A stretch of DNA of 64,000 bases from Halolamina pelagica (GCF_900115675.1 NZ_FOXI01000001.1:62001-126000), one strand, 5' to 3'; shown: positions 51,049-60,353, counted from the first letter of the stretch. The notes: a model not told the origin generated them from the sequence alone. Made by a program: numbers and translations.

Positions 51049-52593
51049 CTACCGACCCGGCAGCAGTTCCCCGTACCGTTCGGCCAGCGTCGACGCCAGC
51101 CGACGCTCCACCGGCGTGAACCCCAGCGTCTTCAGCGTCGCCGCGAACGCCGCCAGCCCGAGCAGCGTGCCGACCACGGCGCCGAGGACGCCGGGGGCGA
51201 GCGCCCGCGCGACGAGGGCGACGACGCCGAACGGCAGCGCCGCCAGCAGGGGGTAGCTGTGGCGCTTCGTGAACGGCTGGAGCCCTTCGAGGTGGTAGAG
51301 CACCGCGACCTCGATCCCGTTGTTGAGCGTGAGCATCAGCAGGTACGTCCAGACCACGCCCGCGAGGCCGAACTCGACGGTGAGCGGGATCGCGACGACC
51401 GCCAGCACGGTCGTGATCGCGACGTTGGTCACGAGCAGCGCCTGCTGGTGGTCGGTCATCCGGAGCAGGATCCCCACGCTCCCGGCCGCGCAGGCGGCGA
51501 TCTGGGCGAGCACGAACAGCGTCAGAAGCGGCGCGTACTCGGTGAACGTCGGGCCGAACGCGGCCATCACGGTCTCGCGGTAGACGACGACGGGGACCGC
51601 CGCGGCGACGACGCCGACGAGGACCAGCCGACTGGTGACGTGATAGAGCCGCGAGAGGGCGTCCTCGTGCCCCTCCTCGTTGAGCGCGGCGGCGACCGGC
51701 GGGATGAACTGGTTGATCGCCATCAGCGGCAAGCGAACGAGCTGGGAGACGAGCACGCCGACGGCGAACACGCCGCCGGCGACGCCCGAGAGGAACACGG
51801 CGATGAGCGGGTAGAAGCCGAGTCGCTGTGTCGTGGTGGCGATGCCGCCGAGGAACAGCGGGATCGTGTAGTCGAGGTAGCGACGGCGGAGGGCGGGGAG
51901 CCTCGGGCCGCGCAGCCGCGGGCGGAACCCGCGTGCGCGGACGATCCAGACTGCGGCGCCGACGCCGGTCAGCCCCATCACCGCCAGCACGCCCCCGGCG
52001 ACAAACGCGATGTCGCCGACGACGAAGGCGCCCACGACGCCGACGACCAACTGTGCGGCGGGGTAGACGAGCCGCATCGTGAGGTTCAGCGGCGCGACCT
52101 CCTCGATGCCGCGCAGGACCTCGGTCACCGTAAAGAGCCAGACGCTCGCGGGCATCCCGAGCGCAAACACCTGCAGGAGCGTCTCGAACCGCCCTGTCTG
52201 GCCGGCGATCGACGTGATCCGGGGAGCCGCGAGGAAGAGGCCGACGCCGAACACCGTCGCCACGCCGAGCAGTAGCAGCGACGCGAAGGTGGCGAGCGCG
52301 TTCCGCTCCTCCTGGTCGGCGGTCGGGAGGAAGCGACTCAGCCCGTTCCGGAACCCCAACACGATCCGGGCGAGGAAGCGCTGGATGCGCCGGGCCAGCG
52401 CGAACAGGCCGTACGGCGCCGCGCCGATGCCGTTTGTCAGGACCGCGGTGAAGACGACCGTGAGCCCGCGCTGGAGCAGGATGCTCGGCACGGAGACGGC
52501 GGCCCCGTGGGCGACCCGCTCCAGCGCGTCGTCGAGCCGACGAGCCACGTCGTCGACGGCTTCTTCCGACGGGTCGTCGGCGGCCGGGGGCAC
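51049..52593 (-). CDS. Polysaccharide flippase (MVF/Wzx-like)
   Basis: A 514-residue membrane protein with about 14 helices, of the Wzx/MOP exporter superfamily that flips lipid-linked glycans across the membrane. The N-terminus (after about 35 soluble residues) reads ALERVAHGAAVSVPSILLQR, then GFRNGLSRFLPTADQEERNA. The second half has GVLVSQLVRLPLMAINQFIP and FGPTFTEYAPLLTLFVLAQI, typical of the group. It is convergent with moaA. No glycosyltransferases are close, so its glycan is unknown. Confidence 0.88.
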   Translation of the reverse strand: MPPAADDPSEEAVDDVARRLDDALERVAHGAAVSVPSILLQRGLTVVFTAVLTNGIGAAPYGLFALARRIQRFLARIVLGFRNGLSRFLPTADQEERNALATFASLLLLGVATVFGVGLFLAAPRITSIAGQTGRFETLLQVFALGMPASVWLFTVTEVLRGIEEVAPLNLTMRLVYPAAQLVVGVVGAFVVGDIAFVAGGVLAVMGLTGVGAAVWIVRARGFRPRLRGPRLPALRRRYLDYTIPLFLGGIATTTQRLGFYPLIAVFLSGVAGGVFAVGVLVSQLVRLPLMAINQFIPPVAAALNEEGHEDALSRLYHVTSRLVLVGVVAAAVPVVVYRETVMAAFGPTFTEYAPLLTLFVLAQIAACAAGSVGILLRMTDHQQALLVTNVAITTVLAVVAIPLTVEFGLAGVVWTYLLMLTLNNGIEVAVLYHLEGLQPFTKRHSYPLLAALPFGVVALVARALAPGVLGAVVGTLLGLAAFAATLKTLGFTPVERRLASTLAERYGELLPGR

Positions 52594-52697
52594 GGCGCTC
52601 GCTACCCGGAACGCCCGAAAAAGTCCGACGGTCTCGCCCGACGCGTGTGGTGTGTCACCGAAGGTGGATTGATTGGCGCTCGCCCGGAACGCAGCGT

Positions 52698-52946
52698 ATG
52701 CCCGACACCTGCGAGTTCCTGGAGCGGCGCCGGACCGGCGCCGACGGCGAGTCGTTCGAGCACGAGCGCCCGTACTGTACCGCCGTCGACGCGTTCGTCC
52801 AGCCGATGCGTGCCGACGTGTGTGCGAAGCGCTACGACCTCGACCCCGAGTCAGACTGCGAGTTCTACCGCGGGGCGAAGGGGGCGGGCTCGATCACGGG
52901 CTTCGACGGCGCCGGGACGACCGACTCGGAGGCGGGCGGCTCGTGA
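52698..52946 (+). CDS. Small cysteine-containing protein coupled to BKACE
   Basis: An 82-residue protein starting MPDTCEFLERRRTGADGESF. Four cysteines (Cys5, Cys27, Cys42, Cys54) in a short folded region of about 60 residues suggest a metal site or cluster. It ends in a Gly/Asp-rich tail. The stop overlaps the GTG of the next gene (GTGA), so it is translationally coupled to it. I do not recognise a family. Confidence 0.65.
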   Translation: MPDTCEFLERRRTGADGESFEHERPYCTAVDAFVQPMRADVCAKRYDLDPESDCEFYRGAKGAGSITGFDGAGTTDSEAGGS

Positions 52947-53779
52947 GCTACGACGACTACCGGGACGGCAAGCCCCTGATCGTCACCGCGGCGCTGACCG
53001 GCGGCGTCCACGGGAAGGAGGCGAACCCGAGCGTCCCCGAGACGCCGGCGGAGGTCGCCGAGGCCGCGGCCGCCGCCGAGGAGGCGGGCGCGAGCATCCT
53101 CCACCTGCACGCCCGCGAGGACTCGGGCGAGCGTGCGTTCTCCGCCGAGCGGTTTCAGGAACTGGCTGACGCGGTCCGGGACGCGACCGACGACGCCATC
53201 GTCCAGCACTCCACGGGCGGGACGGCGGCGCCGGACGCGCTCCGGGCCGAACCGCTGCGGACCGACCCCGCGCCGGAGATGGCGTCGCTGGACATGGGCC
53301 CGCTCAATCGGTACCGCCACCTCACCAGCGAGAACACCCGGGCGCTCGTCGACGCGCTCCACGAGGAGATGCGGGCCCGCGGGATCAAGCCCGAACTGGA
53401 GGTGTTCAACGGCGGCCACCTGAACGAGGCGCTGCGCATCCGGGAGGAGCTCGCCGAGCCGCCGTACGTGAACCTCGTCTTCGGCGGCGGAACGACGACG
53501 GTTCCCTCGCCCCGCAACCTGCTGCACATGGTCGAGAACCTTCCGGAGGGCGCGGAGTTCAACGTGCTCGCGTTCGGGCCGCACCAGCTCCCGTTGACGA
53601 CGATGGGGATCCTGCTGGGGGGACACGTCCGCGTGGGGCTGGAGGACAACCTCTACTACGACCAGGGGCAGCCGGCCGAGAGCAACGCCCAGTTGGTCGA
53701 GCGGACCGTCCGCATCGCCGGGGAACTCGGCCGACCCGTGGCGTCGACGGCCGAGGCGCGGGAGTTACTGGGCCTGTAG
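52943..53779 (+). CDS. BKACE-family 3-keto acid cleavage enzyme (DUF849)
   Basis: A 278-residue TIM-barrel enzyme of the beta-keto acid cleavage family, which cleaves beta-keto acids with acetyl-CoA; the founding member acts in lysine fermentation. PLIVTAALTGGVHGKEANPS is the start, SILHLHAREDSG contains the zinc-binding HxH, and IVQHSTGG, EVFNGGHLNEAL and GGHVRVGLEDNLYY are also conserved. Substrate differs among members and cannot be told here. GTG 52943 is used because family sequence begins at it. Confidence 0.88.
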   Translation: MSYDDYRDGKPLIVTAALTGGVHGKEANPSVPETPAEVAEAAAAAEEAGASILHLHAREDSGERAFSAERFQELADAVRDATDDAIVQHSTGGTAAPDALRAEPLRTDPAPEMASLDMGPLNRYRHLTSENTRALVDALHEEMRARGIKPELEVFNGGHLNEALRIREELAEPPYVNLVFGGGTTTVPSPRNLLHMVENLPEGAEFNVLAFGPHQLPLTTMGILLGGHVRVGLEDNLYYDQGQPAESNAQLVERTVRIAGELGRPVASTAEARELLGL

Positions 53780-53968
53780 TGACCGGCGGCGGCGCCGTGG
53801 CGAGTACATCGACGCCCTCCGTCGGTGTTTCCCTCTCCCACACCTCCCCCCGTTCCGTGATGTTTAAGTAGCCAGTCCGGGAATCGAAGGGTGTAGTGAA
53901 CTGTAGGGGCGCCGGGTCCCGAGTCCACGAGTCGGATCGACTCGGCGGGCGACGATACCAGCACGCGG
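53780..53968. other. Intergenic leader with promoter for tRNA-Ser operon
   Basis: No coding sequence is seen. A TATA-like TGTTTAAGTA at 53861-53870 could direct tRNA-Ser(GCT) and the ribosomal protein genes after it, giving a pre-tRNA leader of up to about 75 bases. Confidence 0.5.
53861..53870 (+). promoter_or_regulatory. TATA-like element for tRNA-Ser/S13 operon
   Basis: TGTTTAAGTA, about 100 bases before the mature tRNA 5' end. Confidence 0.45.
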
Positions 53969-54053
53969 GTTGCGGTAGCCTAGCCTGGCCCAAGGCGCAG
54001 GGTTGCTAACTCTGTGGCGCACAGCCTCCGGGGTTCAAATCCCCGCCGCAACG
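53969..54053 (+). tRNA. tRNA-Ser (anticodon GCT)
   Basis: GTTGCGG and CCGCAAC form the acceptor stem with discriminator G at 54053. CAGGG-TTGCTAA-CTCTG is the anticodon arm with GCT. The long variable arm gives 85 bases, the type II serine form. The T arm is CGGGG-TTCAAAT-CCCCG. rps13 begins 22 bases further on, so the two probably share a transcript. Confidence 0.96.
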
Positions 54054-54075
54054 CTCGCACCGACACCAACCAGAT

Positions 54076-54594
54076 ATGAGTGCAGAAGAACCAGCGGACG
54101 GCGAGACGGAGGAGGACGAGGACCTCCAGTACTTCGTCCGGATCGGGCAGACCGACCTGGACGGGACCAAATCCGTCGAGCGGTCCCTCAGTGAACTCAA
54201 AGGAATCGGCAAGCGCATGGCGCGCATCGTCGCCGACGAGGCCGAAGTGAATCGGCAGGCGACGTTCGGACGCCTCGACGACGACGAGATCAACAGCGTC
54301 GTCGAGGTCGTCGAGAACCTCGGGGAACACGTTCCCTCGTGGATGGCCAACCGGCAGAAGGACTTCTTCTCCGGCGAGACCACCCACGTGACCGGGGGCG
54401 ACCTCGAGGAGTCCCGGCGCCACGACATCAACCGCATGAAGATGATCAGCTCCTACAAGGGCGTCCGCCACCAGCGCGGGCAGAAGGTCCGCGGACAGCG
54501 GACCAAGTCCACGGGTCGAACCGAGGGGACCATCGGGGTCAACATCGAGGAGATCCGCGAGGAGATGGAGGAAGAAGCCGGTGAGGAAGAATGA
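54076..54594 (+). CDS. rps13: 30S ribosomal protein S13 (uS13)
   Basis: A 172-residue uS13 in the 30S head, contacting the 50S subunit and P-site tRNA. QYFVRIGQTDLDGTKSVERS, LKGIGKRMARIVADEA (HhH-like) and SYKGVRHQRGQKVRGQRTKS are typical of archaea. Acidic ends are halophile features. It starts 22 bases after tRNA-Ser and overlaps rps4 by four bases. Confidence 0.97.
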   Translation: MSAEEPADGETEEDEDLQYFVRIGQTDLDGTKSVERSLSELKGIGKRMARIVADEAEVNRQATFGRLDDDEINSVVEVVENLGEHVPSWMANRQKDFFSGETTHVTGGDLEESRRHDINRMKMISSYKGVRHQRGQKVRGQRTKSTGRTEGTIGVNIEEIREEMEEEAGEEE

Positions 54595-55121
54595 CGACCG
54601 GAAACGCAACTAAACGCTACGAGACGCCGAACCACCCGTTCCAGGGCGAACGTATCGCCGAGGAGGCCGGGCTGGTCGACCGCTACGGACTCGAGAGCAA
54701 AGAGGAACTCTGGCGCGCCCAGTCGCGCCTGCGCGACTTCCGCCGCGAGGCTCGACGGCTGCTCGGCGCCGCACAGGGCGACGTCGAGGTCGCCAACGAG
54801 CAGGGTAGCGAGTTCGTCGCTCGGCTCCGGAAGATCGGCATCCTCAACGAGAACGACGACATCACCGAGGTGCTGAGCCTCGACGAGACCGACGTGCTCG
54901 AGCGTCGGTTCCAGACCGTCGTCTACCGCCAGGGGCTGGCGTCGACGCCCCAGCAGGCTCGACAGTTCCTCGTCCACGGCCACGTCACCGTCGACGGCGC
55001 TCGGGTCACCGAGCCTTCGAAGTTCGTGACCGTCGGCGAGGAGGACAGCATCGAGTTCGACGAGAACTCCGTGCTGGCCGACGAACTTCATCCCGCGCGT
55101 GCGGAGGGTCAAGACGAATGA
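54591..55121 (+). CDS. rps4: 30S ribosomal protein S4 (uS4)
   Basis: A 176-residue uS4, an early-assembly protein with an S4 RNA-binding domain ([20 protein letters not shown]). The start [20 protein letters not shown] is the archaeal type. It overlaps rps13 and rps11 by four bases each, in the same order as in other archaea. Confidence 0.97.
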   Translation: MTTGNATKRYETPNHPFQGERIAEEAGLVDRYGLESKEELWRAQSRLRDFRREARRLLGAAQGDVEVANEQGSEFVARLRKIGILNENDDITEVLSLDETDVLERRFQTVVYRQGLASTPQQARQFLVHGHVTVDGARVTEPSKFVTVGEEDSIEFDENSVLADELHPARAEGQDE

Positions 55122-55519
55122 GCGAGAGCGAGTCCACAGCAGACGGAGACAAGTGGGGTATCGCACACGTGTTCGCGTCGTTCAACAACACGCTGATCAC
55201 GGTGACCGACGCCACCGGCGCCGAGACGGTCGCGAAGTCCTCCGGTGGGACGGTCGTGAAGCAGAACCGCGACGAGGCGTCGCCGTACGCGGCCATGCAG
55301 ATGGCCGAGGCGGTCGTCGACGACGTGAAGGCCGCCGGCATCGGCGGCGTCCACGTCCGCGTTCGCGGTCCGGGCGGTAACGAGACCAAGTCCCCGGGGC
55401 CGGGCGCACAGGCGACGATCCGTGCGCTGGCCCGCGCCGGGCTGGAGATCGGTCGCATCGAGGACGTCACCCCGCTTCCCCACGACGGGACGCGCGCAGC
55501 CAAGAAGAACCGACTGTAA
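55118..55519 (+). CDS. rps11: 30S ribosomal protein S11 (uS11)
   Basis: A 133-residue uS11 on the platform near the mRNA exit. [20 protein letters not shown] and [20 protein letters not shown] are conserved, and it ends [11 protein letters not shown]. Three bases separate it from rpoD. Confidence 0.98.
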   Translation: MSESESTADGDKWGIAHVFASFNNTLITVTDATGAETVAKSSGGTVVKQNRDEASPYAAMQMAEAVVDDVKAAGIGGVHVRVRGPGGNETKSPGPGAQATIRALARAGLEIGRIEDVTPLPHDGTRAAKKNRL

Positions 55520-55522
55520 CAC

Positions 55523-56284
55523 ATGGCAGACGAATTCGACGTCGAGTACATCCGAGGCGACGACCGCGAGGCGCGGATCCTCGTGCGCGGTCTCACCCCG
55601 GCCTTCGCCAACGGGCTCCGCCGGGCGATGATCGCGGACGTGCCCACGCTGAGCATCGACACGCTCCGCGTCGTCGAGAACTCCTCGGTGATGTTCGACG
55701 AGATGATCGGGCTCCGACTCGGGCTCGTCCCGCTGACGACGCCCGACGACTTCGAGTACGGTGACACCGTCACCCTCTCACTCGACGTCGAGGGGCCGGA
55801 CACGGCGTACTCCGGGGACCTCGAGTCGTCGGATCCGGACGTCAATCCGGCCGACGAAGACGTCCCGATCATCCAACTCAACGAGAACCCCAGCGGCGAG
55901 AACCAGCGCATCGAGCTGGAGGCCGAGGCCGTCCTCGACGACGGCAAGAGCCACGCCAAGCAGTCCGGGGGCGTCGCGGTCGGCTACCGCCACCTGCGCA
56001 AGGTGTCGGTCGTCGGCGACCGCGGCGAGTTCGACGAGGAGGAGACCAACATCCTCCGCGGGGTCATCGAGACCGAGGACGGCGAGTTGGTCCCCACCGA
56101 CGAGTTCGATCACGACCTGACCGAGCGGTACCCCGGGAAGGAACTCGAAGTCGAGGACGTCCCCGGGGCGTTCGTCTTCCACGTGGAGACGGACGGCTCC
56201 ATGACGGTCGAAGAACTGGTGCTCCGCGGTATCGACTCGATCGAGTCGCGCGCGGACGAACTGCAAGAGAAAGTCGCAGTCTGA
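55523..56284 (+). CDS. rpoD: RNA polymerase subunit D
   Basis: A 253-residue archaeal subunit D (alpha/Rpb3 homologue) that nucleates polymerase assembly with subunit [21 protein letters not shown] and [16 protein letters not shown] are family marks. Many archaeal D subunits carry a cysteine-rich insertion with iron-sulfur clusters; here the insertion (about 100-160) has no cysteine, and the whole protein has none, so no cluster can form. Placed after S13, S4 and S11, the usual archaeal order. Confidence 0.97.
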   Translation: MADEFDVEYIRGDDREARILVRGLTPAFANGLRRAMIADVPTLSIDTLRVVENSSVMFDEMIGLRLGLVPLTTPDDFEYGDTVTLSLDVEGPDTAYSGDLESSDPDVNPADEDVPIIQLNENPSGENQRIELEAEAVLDDGKSHAKQSGGVAVGYRHLRKVSVVGDRGEFDEEETNILRGVIETEDGELVPTDEFDHDLTERYPGKELEVEDVPGAFVFHVETDGSMTVEELVLRGIDSIESRADELQEKVAV

Positions 56285-56294
56285 TGACCTGGAC

Positions 56295-56353
56295 CCCACG
56301 ACACCCCGACGCAAGCCCCCGAACCGGGAGCCGCGGCGCCGGCGCGTCGTGGG
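56295..56353. repeat. Inverted repeat after rpoD
   Basis: CCCACGAC (56295-56302) and GTCGTGGG (56346-56353) can pair. It lies just after the rpoD stop and before tRNA-Leu, a place for operon end or processing structure. Confidence 0.45.
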
Positions 56354-56367
56354 TGCGGACCGAAACC

Positions 56368-56376
56368 GCTTTGAAG
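56368..56376 (+). promoter_or_regulatory. TATA-like element for tRNA-Leu operon
   Basis: GCTTTGAAG lies 26-34 bases before the tRNA-Leu 5' end, the spacing expected for transcription starting at or near the mature end. Confidence 0.5.
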
Positions 56377-56401
56377 GGCCATCGAGTACCTGAGAGTGCA
56401 G

Positions 56402-56486
56402 GCAGGGATAGCCAAGTCAGGCCAACGGCGCAGCGTTCAGGGCGCTGTCCTGTAGAGGTCCGCAGGTTCAAATCCTGCTCCCTGCA
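56402..56486 (+). tRNA. tRNA-Leu (anticodon CAG)
   Basis: GCAGGGA and TCCCTGC form the acceptor stem with discriminator A. CAGCG-TTCAGGG-CGCTG is the anticodon arm with CAG. The extra arm and T arm (GCAGG-TTCAAAT-CCTGC) give 85 bases, type II leucine form. It heads the L18e-L13-S9 operon, an arrangement long known from haloarchaea. Confidence 0.96.
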
Positions 56487-56528
56487 TTCTCAGTTTTCCG
56501 GAGGCAACTCCACGCTAGAGGTAAATCC

Positions 56529-56885
56529 ATGAGTAGCAACAAGACGAACCCGAGACTAGGGAGCCTCATCGCCGAGCTCAAGTCGGTCTCGCGTGACGTC
56601 GGCGCCAACGTGTGGGCCGACGTCGCCGACCGACTCGAGAAGCCGCGCCGCACGCACGCGGAGGTCAACCTGGGCCGCATCGAGCGATACGCCCAGGAGG
56701 ACGAGACCGTCGTCGTGCCCGGCAAGGTGCTCGGCAGCGGTGTGCTCCAGAAGGACGTCACCGTCGCCGCGGTCAGCTTCTCCGGCACCGCCCGGAAGAA
56801 GATCGACCAAGTCGGCGAGGCGGTGCAGCTCGAACAGGCACTCGAACAGAACCCCGAAGGCAGTAACGTGCGGGTGATTCGATGA
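56529..56885 (+). CDS. rpl18e: 50S ribosomal protein L18e (eL18)
   Basis: A 118-residue archaeal/eukaryotic eL18, related to bacterial L15 in fold. [40 protein letters not shown] and [20 protein letters not shown] are conserved. An AGAGGTAA ribosome-binding site lies at 56515-56522. It overlaps rpl13 by four bases. Confidence 0.97.
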   Translation: MSSNKTNPRLGSLIAELKSVSRDVGANVWADVADRLEKPRRTHAEVNLGRIERYAQEDETVVVPGKVLGSGVLQKDVTVAAVSFSGTARKKIDQVGEAVQLEQALEQNPEGSNVRVIR

Positions 56886-57319
56886 GCGTCGCCGAGTGGG
56901 AGGCCGACGTCGTCGTCGACGCCCGCGACTGCATCATGGGCCGCGTCGCCAGCGAGATCGCCCAGTGCGCTCTCGACGGCGACCGCGTCGCCGTGATCAA
57001 CGCCGAGGAGGCGGTGATCACCGGCAACGAGGAGGCCACGATGGAGACCTACCGCACGCGAGCGGATCTGGGCTCCGACTCGGGGCCGTACTACCCCAAG
57101 CGCCCGGACCGCATCTTCAAGCGCTCCGTGCGCGGCATGCTGCCGTACAAGCAGGACCGTGGCCGCGAGGCCTTCGAGAACATCCGAATCTACGTGGGCA
57201 ACCCCCACGATCGGGACGGCGAGGTGCTCGAGGGCACTTCGCTCGACCGGCTCTCGAACATCAAGTTCACCACGCTCGGTGAGATCTCCGAGACCCTCGG
57301 CGCCAACAAGACATGGTAA
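56882..57319 (+). CDS. rpl13: 50S ribosomal protein L13 (uL13)
   Basis: A 145-residue uL13, an early 50S assembly protein. [40 protein letters not shown] and [20 protein letters not shown] fit the archaeal form. It overlaps rps9 by seven bases. Confidence 0.98.
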   Translation: MSVAEWEADVVVDARDCIMGRVASEIAQCALDGDRVAVINAEEAVITGNEEATMETYRTRADLGSDSGPYYPKRPDRIFKRSVRGMLPYKQDRGREAFENIRIYVGNPHDRDGEVLEGTSLDRLSNIKFTTLGEISETLGANKTW

Positions 57320-57711
57320 CGAACACGTCCGGCAAGAAGAAGACGGCCGTCGCCCGCGCCACCGTGAGCGAGGGCGAGGGTCGCGTTCGCATCAACTCCC
57401 AGCCCGTCGAGCTGGTCGAACCGGAGCTCGCACGGCTCAAGATGCTGGAGCCGTTCCGCATCGCCGGCGACGAACTCCGCTCGGGGGTCGACATCGACGT
57501 GTCGATCTCCGGCGGCGGGTTCGCGGGGCAGGCCGACGCCGCCCGCACCGCGATCGCTCGCGGGCTCGTCCAGCACCTGCAGGACGCCGAACTCCGCGAC
57601 GCCTACATGGAGTTCGACCGCTCGCTGCTGGTGAACGACTCCCGGCAGTCCGAGCCGAAGAAGTGGGGCGGGCCCGGCGCGCGTGCTCGTTACCAGAAGT
57701 CCTACCGCTGA
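57313..57711 (+). CDS. rps9: 30S ribosomal protein S9 (uS9)
   Basis: A 132-residue uS9, whose basic C-terminal tail reaches the P-site tRNA; here it ends [36 protein letters not shown] and [20 protein letters not shown] are typical. The tail is conserved despite the acidic proteome. Confidence 0.98.
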   Translation: MVTNTSGKKKTAVARATVSEGEGRVRINSQPVELVEPELARLKMLEPFRIAGDELRSGVDIDVSISGGGFAGQADAARTAIARGLVQHLQDAELRDAYMEFDRSLLVNDSRQSEPKKWGGPGARARYQKSYR

Positions 57712-57723
57712 GGTGATCTAACC

Positions 57724-57918
57724 ATGATGATACCCGTCCGGTGTTTCTCGTGTGGCAAGGTCATCGGGGAACACTGGGAGGAGTTCGAAGACCGAGCGCG
57801 TGACGGCGACGAGGACCCGGCGGCGGTGCTCGACGACCTCGGCGTCGATCGGCACTGCTGCCGGCGCATGATGGTGAGCCACCGCGACCTGGTGGACGTC
57901 GTCTCCCCCTACCAATGA
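57724..57918 (+). CDS. rpoN: RNA polymerase subunit N
   Basis: A 64-residue zinc-binding RNA polymerase subunit (Rpb10 homologue). [20 protein letters not shown] holds Cys7 and Cys10, and [12 protein letters not shown] supplies Cys45 and Cys46. It assembles with subunits D, L and P. The first of two ATGs is used. It overlaps rpoK by four bases. Confidence 0.98.
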   Translation: MMIPVRCFSCGKVIGEHWEEFEDRARDGDEDPAAVLDDLGVDRHCCRRMMVSHRDLVDVVSPYQ

Positions 57919-58097
57919 GCACGGACACCGAGTTCAACCGGTACGAGAAGGCCCGCATTATCGGCGCCCGAGCGCTGCAGCTGTCGTACGGCGCGCCGGT
58001 GCTCGTGGAGACCGAACGGACCGAACCGTACCTCATCGCGGCAGAGGAGTACGACGCCGGCGTCCTGCCGTTCACCGTTCGACGGGAGGGCAAATGA
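57915..58097 (+). CDS. rpoK: RNA polymerase subunit K
   Basis: A 60-residue homologue of Rpb6/omega, which braces the largest subunit. [20 protein letters not shown] and [20 protein letters not shown] are diagnostic. It overlaps enolase by four bases. Confidence 0.98.
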   Translation: MSTDTEFNRYEKARIIGARALQLSYGAPVLVETERTEPYLIAAEEYDAGVLPFTVRREGK

Positions 58098-59293
58098 CGC
58101 GCATCAGCGGCGTCTCGCTCCGGCGCGTGCTCGACTCCCGTGGCAACCCCACGGTCGAGGCCGACGTGCTGACGGTGTCGGGCGGCTTCGGCCGCGCGGC
58201 GGCCCCGTCCGGGGCCAGCACCGGCGAGCACGAGGCCATCGAGCTCCCGCCCGGTGAGGCCATCGCCGCGGCCCGCAAGCACGCGATCCCCCGACTCGTG
58301 GAGGAGGTCCACGCGGGGAACCAGCGCGAGGTCGACGCGGCCCTGCGTGGCGCCGACGGCACCGAGGACTTCTCGGAGATCGGCGCCAACAGCGCGGTCG
58401 CCATCTCGATGGCGGCGGCCAAGGCCGGCGCCGACGTGCTCGGGGCGCCGCTGTACCAGCATCTCGGCGGCGCGTTCCGGGGGGAGAACTTCCCGGTGCC
58501 GCTGGGCAACGTCGTGGGCGGCGGCGAGCACGCCGCCGACGCGACCCACATCCAGGAGTTCCTCGCGGCGCCGGTCGGGGCCCCCTCCGTCGCGGAGGCG
58601 GCCTTCGCCAACGCCGCGGTCCACGAGACCGTGGGCGAACTCCTCACCGAGCGCGGCGTCCCGGCCGCGAAAGGCGACGAGGGTGCGTGGGCGCCGTCGA
58701 TCGACGACGCCGAGGCGTTCGAGATCGTCGCCGAGGCCTGCGAACGGGTCTCCCAGGACGTCGGGTTCGAGGTCACGTTCGGCCTCGACGTGGCGGCCTC
58801 GGAGCTCTGGGACGGCGACGCCTACCAGTACGGCGGGACGAGTCGGTCGCCCGCGGAGCAGATCGACTACGTCGCCGACCTGGTCGCGGAGTACGAACTG
58901 GCGTACGTCGAGGACCCGCTCGAGGAGAACGACTTCGAGGGGTTCGCGGAACTCACCGCCCGTGTCGGTGAGGAGACGCTCGTCTGCGGTGACGACCTGT
59001 TCGTCACCAACACCGAGCGACTAGAGCGGGGCATCGAGAGGGGCGCTGGCAACAGCATCCTGATCAAGCCCAACCAGATCGGGACGCTCTCGCTGGCGGT
59101 CGACGCCATCGAGACTGCGACCCGGAACGGGTTCACGCCCGTGATCTCCCACCGATCGGGGGAGACGGAGGACACGACCATCGCACACCTCGCCGTCGGG
59201 ACCGGCGCACCGTTCATCAAGACGGGCACCGTCGGGGGCGAGCGAACTGCCAAACTCAACGAACTCATCCGCATCGCGGAGGACGCTGTATGA
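58094..59293 (+). CDS. eno: Enolase
   Basis: A 399-residue glycolytic/gluconeogenic enzyme interconverting 2-phosphoglycerate and phosphoenolpyruvate. [13 protein letters not shown] is the mobile loop. Metal ligands are in [27 protein letters not shown] and [10 protein letters not shown]; the catalytic Lys is in [14 protein letters not shown], and [18 protein letters not shown] follows. Placed between rpoK and rps2, as in other haloarchaea, so its expression is tied to translation genes. Confidence 0.97.
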   Translation: MTRISGVSLRRVLDSRGNPTVEADVLTVSGGFGRAAAPSGASTGEHEAIELPPGEAIAAARKHAIPRLVEEVHAGNQREVDAALRGADGTEDFSEIGANSAVAISMAAAKAGADVLGAPLYQHLGGAFRGENFPVPLGNVVGGGEHAADATHIQEFLAAPVGAPSVAEAAFANAAVHETVGELLTERGVPAAKGDEGAWAPSIDDAEAFEIVAEACERVSQDVGFEVTFGLDVAASELWDGDAYQYGGTSRSPAEQIDYVADLVAEYELAYVEDPLEENDFEGFAELTARVGEETLVCGDDLFVTNTERLERGIERGAGNSILIKPNQIGTLSLAVDAIETATRNGFTPVISHRSGETEDTTIAHLAVGTGAPFIKTGTVGGERTAKLNELIRIAEDAV

Positions 59294-60048
59294 GCGAAAG
59301 CGAGAACGACGACACAGAACCCGCCGAGGAGGACGTGGCCGACGAGGTCGCCGACTCCGAGGCGGCGGCAGAGAGCGCCTCGAGCGACGAGGCAGAGACA
59401 GAACAGGCCGACGAGGCCGAAGAGGAGTCCCGGTTCGACGAGAACGTCATGCCGGAGGGCGAGGAGGAAGCAGACCTCCTCATCCCGGTCGAGGACTACC
59501 TCTCCGCCGGGGTCCACATCGGGACCCAGCAGAAGACGAAGGACATGGAGCGGTTCATCCACCGCGTCCGCGACGACGGCCTCTACGTGCTCGACGTGAG
59601 CCGGACCGACGGCCGCATCCGGACCGCCGCGGAGTTCCTCTCCAACTACGACCCCGAGCAGGTGCTCGTCACCTCCTCGCGGCAGTACGGCCGGTTCCCG
59701 GCCGAGAAGTTCGCGGACGCCATCGGCGCCCGCGCACGCACGGGTCGATTCATCCCGGGCACCCTGACGAACCCGAAGTACGACGGCTACATCGAGCCGG
59801 ACGTCGTGGTCGTCACCGACCCGATCGGTGACGCCCAGGCGGTGAAGGAGGCCATCACGGTCGGCATCCCCGTCATCGCCATGTGCGACTCGAACAACGC
59901 CGTCTCGAACGTCGACCTGGTCATCCCGACCAACAACAAGGGCCGACGCGCGCTCTCGGTCGTCTACTGGCTGCTGGCCAACGAGACGCTCGACCGACGC
60001 GGCGCGGAGCCCAGCTACGCCCTCGAAGACTTCGAGGCCGGGCTCTAG
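59290..60048 (+). CDS. rps2: 30S ribosomal protein S2 (uS2)
   Basis: A 252-residue uS2 on the 30S back, near the mRNA exit. [40 protein letters not shown] and [20 protein letters not shown] are typical. Residues 1-55 are a very acidic, Ala/Ser-rich extension, long even for a halophile. It ends the tRNA-Leu operon. Confidence 0.97.
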   Translation: MSESENDDTEPAEEDVADEVADSEAAAESASSDEAETEQADEAEEESRFDENVMPEGEEEADLLIPVEDYLSAGVHIGTQQKTKDMERFIHRVRDDGLYVLDVSRTDGRIRTAAEFLSNYDPEQVLVTSSRQYGRFPAEKFADAIGARARTGRFIPGTLTNPKYDGYIEPDVVVVTDPIGDAQAVKEAITVGIPVIAMCDSNNAVSNVDLVIPTNNKGRRALSVVYWLLANETLDRRGAEPSYALEDFEAGL

Positions 60049-60132
60049 GCCCGTCGAGAAATTTTCTGCGTTCGCTTTCCCGCCGGACAGCGGCGACGCC
60101 GTCGCTCGCGTGGGCCGAAAGCGGATGGGGAT

Positions 60133-60154
60133 GTCGGTCGGAAAACCGACCGAC
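60133..60154. repeat. Perfect 9-base hairpin with AAAA loop
   Basis: GTCGGTCGG and CCGACCGAC flank AAAA. The first and strongest of the three hairpins after rps2. Confidence 0.7.
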
Positions 60155-60322
60155 GGGAGTCGGGTCACCGGGCGCCTTTCGGGGGTGTCGACGGCCGGCG
60201 ACGACGCGACGGGGGTCGCGCCCGGCACGCCACAGCGGCGTGCCGCCACATCGTCCATCCTGCACGCAGTCGTACAAAAATTTCCCGCCGCGTGTCTCAC
60301 TCGTGAAAGCGAACCCCCGACG

Positions 60323-60331
60323 GGCTTTTGC
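60323..60331 (+). promoter_or_regulatory. TATA-like element for cupin gene
   Basis: GGCTTTTGC lies 23-31 bases before ATG 60354. Confidence 0.5.
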
Positions 60332-60353
60332 GGCCGCTGGCCGAGGCTGTCCC

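Larger units (their letters stand above)
60049..60353. other. Structured intergenic region after rps2
   Basis: No coding sequence is seen. An AT-rich AGAAATTTTCT near 60059-60069 is followed by three close hairpins: 60133-60154 (9-base arms GTCGGTCGG/CCGACCGAC, AAAA loop), 60205-60220 (CGCGAC/GTCGCG) and 60224-60244 (GGCACGCC/GGCGTGCC). A second AT-rich string (CAAAAATTT) lies near 60276-60284, and the cupin promoter is at 60323-60331. A structured RNA or complex 3' end of the operon is possible. Confidence 0.5.

Noticed and set aside
56284-56532. Frame starting in the rpoD stop and passing through tRNA-Leu
   Set aside because: It crosses the entire tRNA and lacks any family resemblance.
60049-60353. 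SRP 7S RNA or RNase P RNA in the gap after rps2
   Set aside because: The gap is about the length of 7S RNA, but I could not find the conserved helix 8 region of SRP RNA or the conserved core strings of RNase P RNA.
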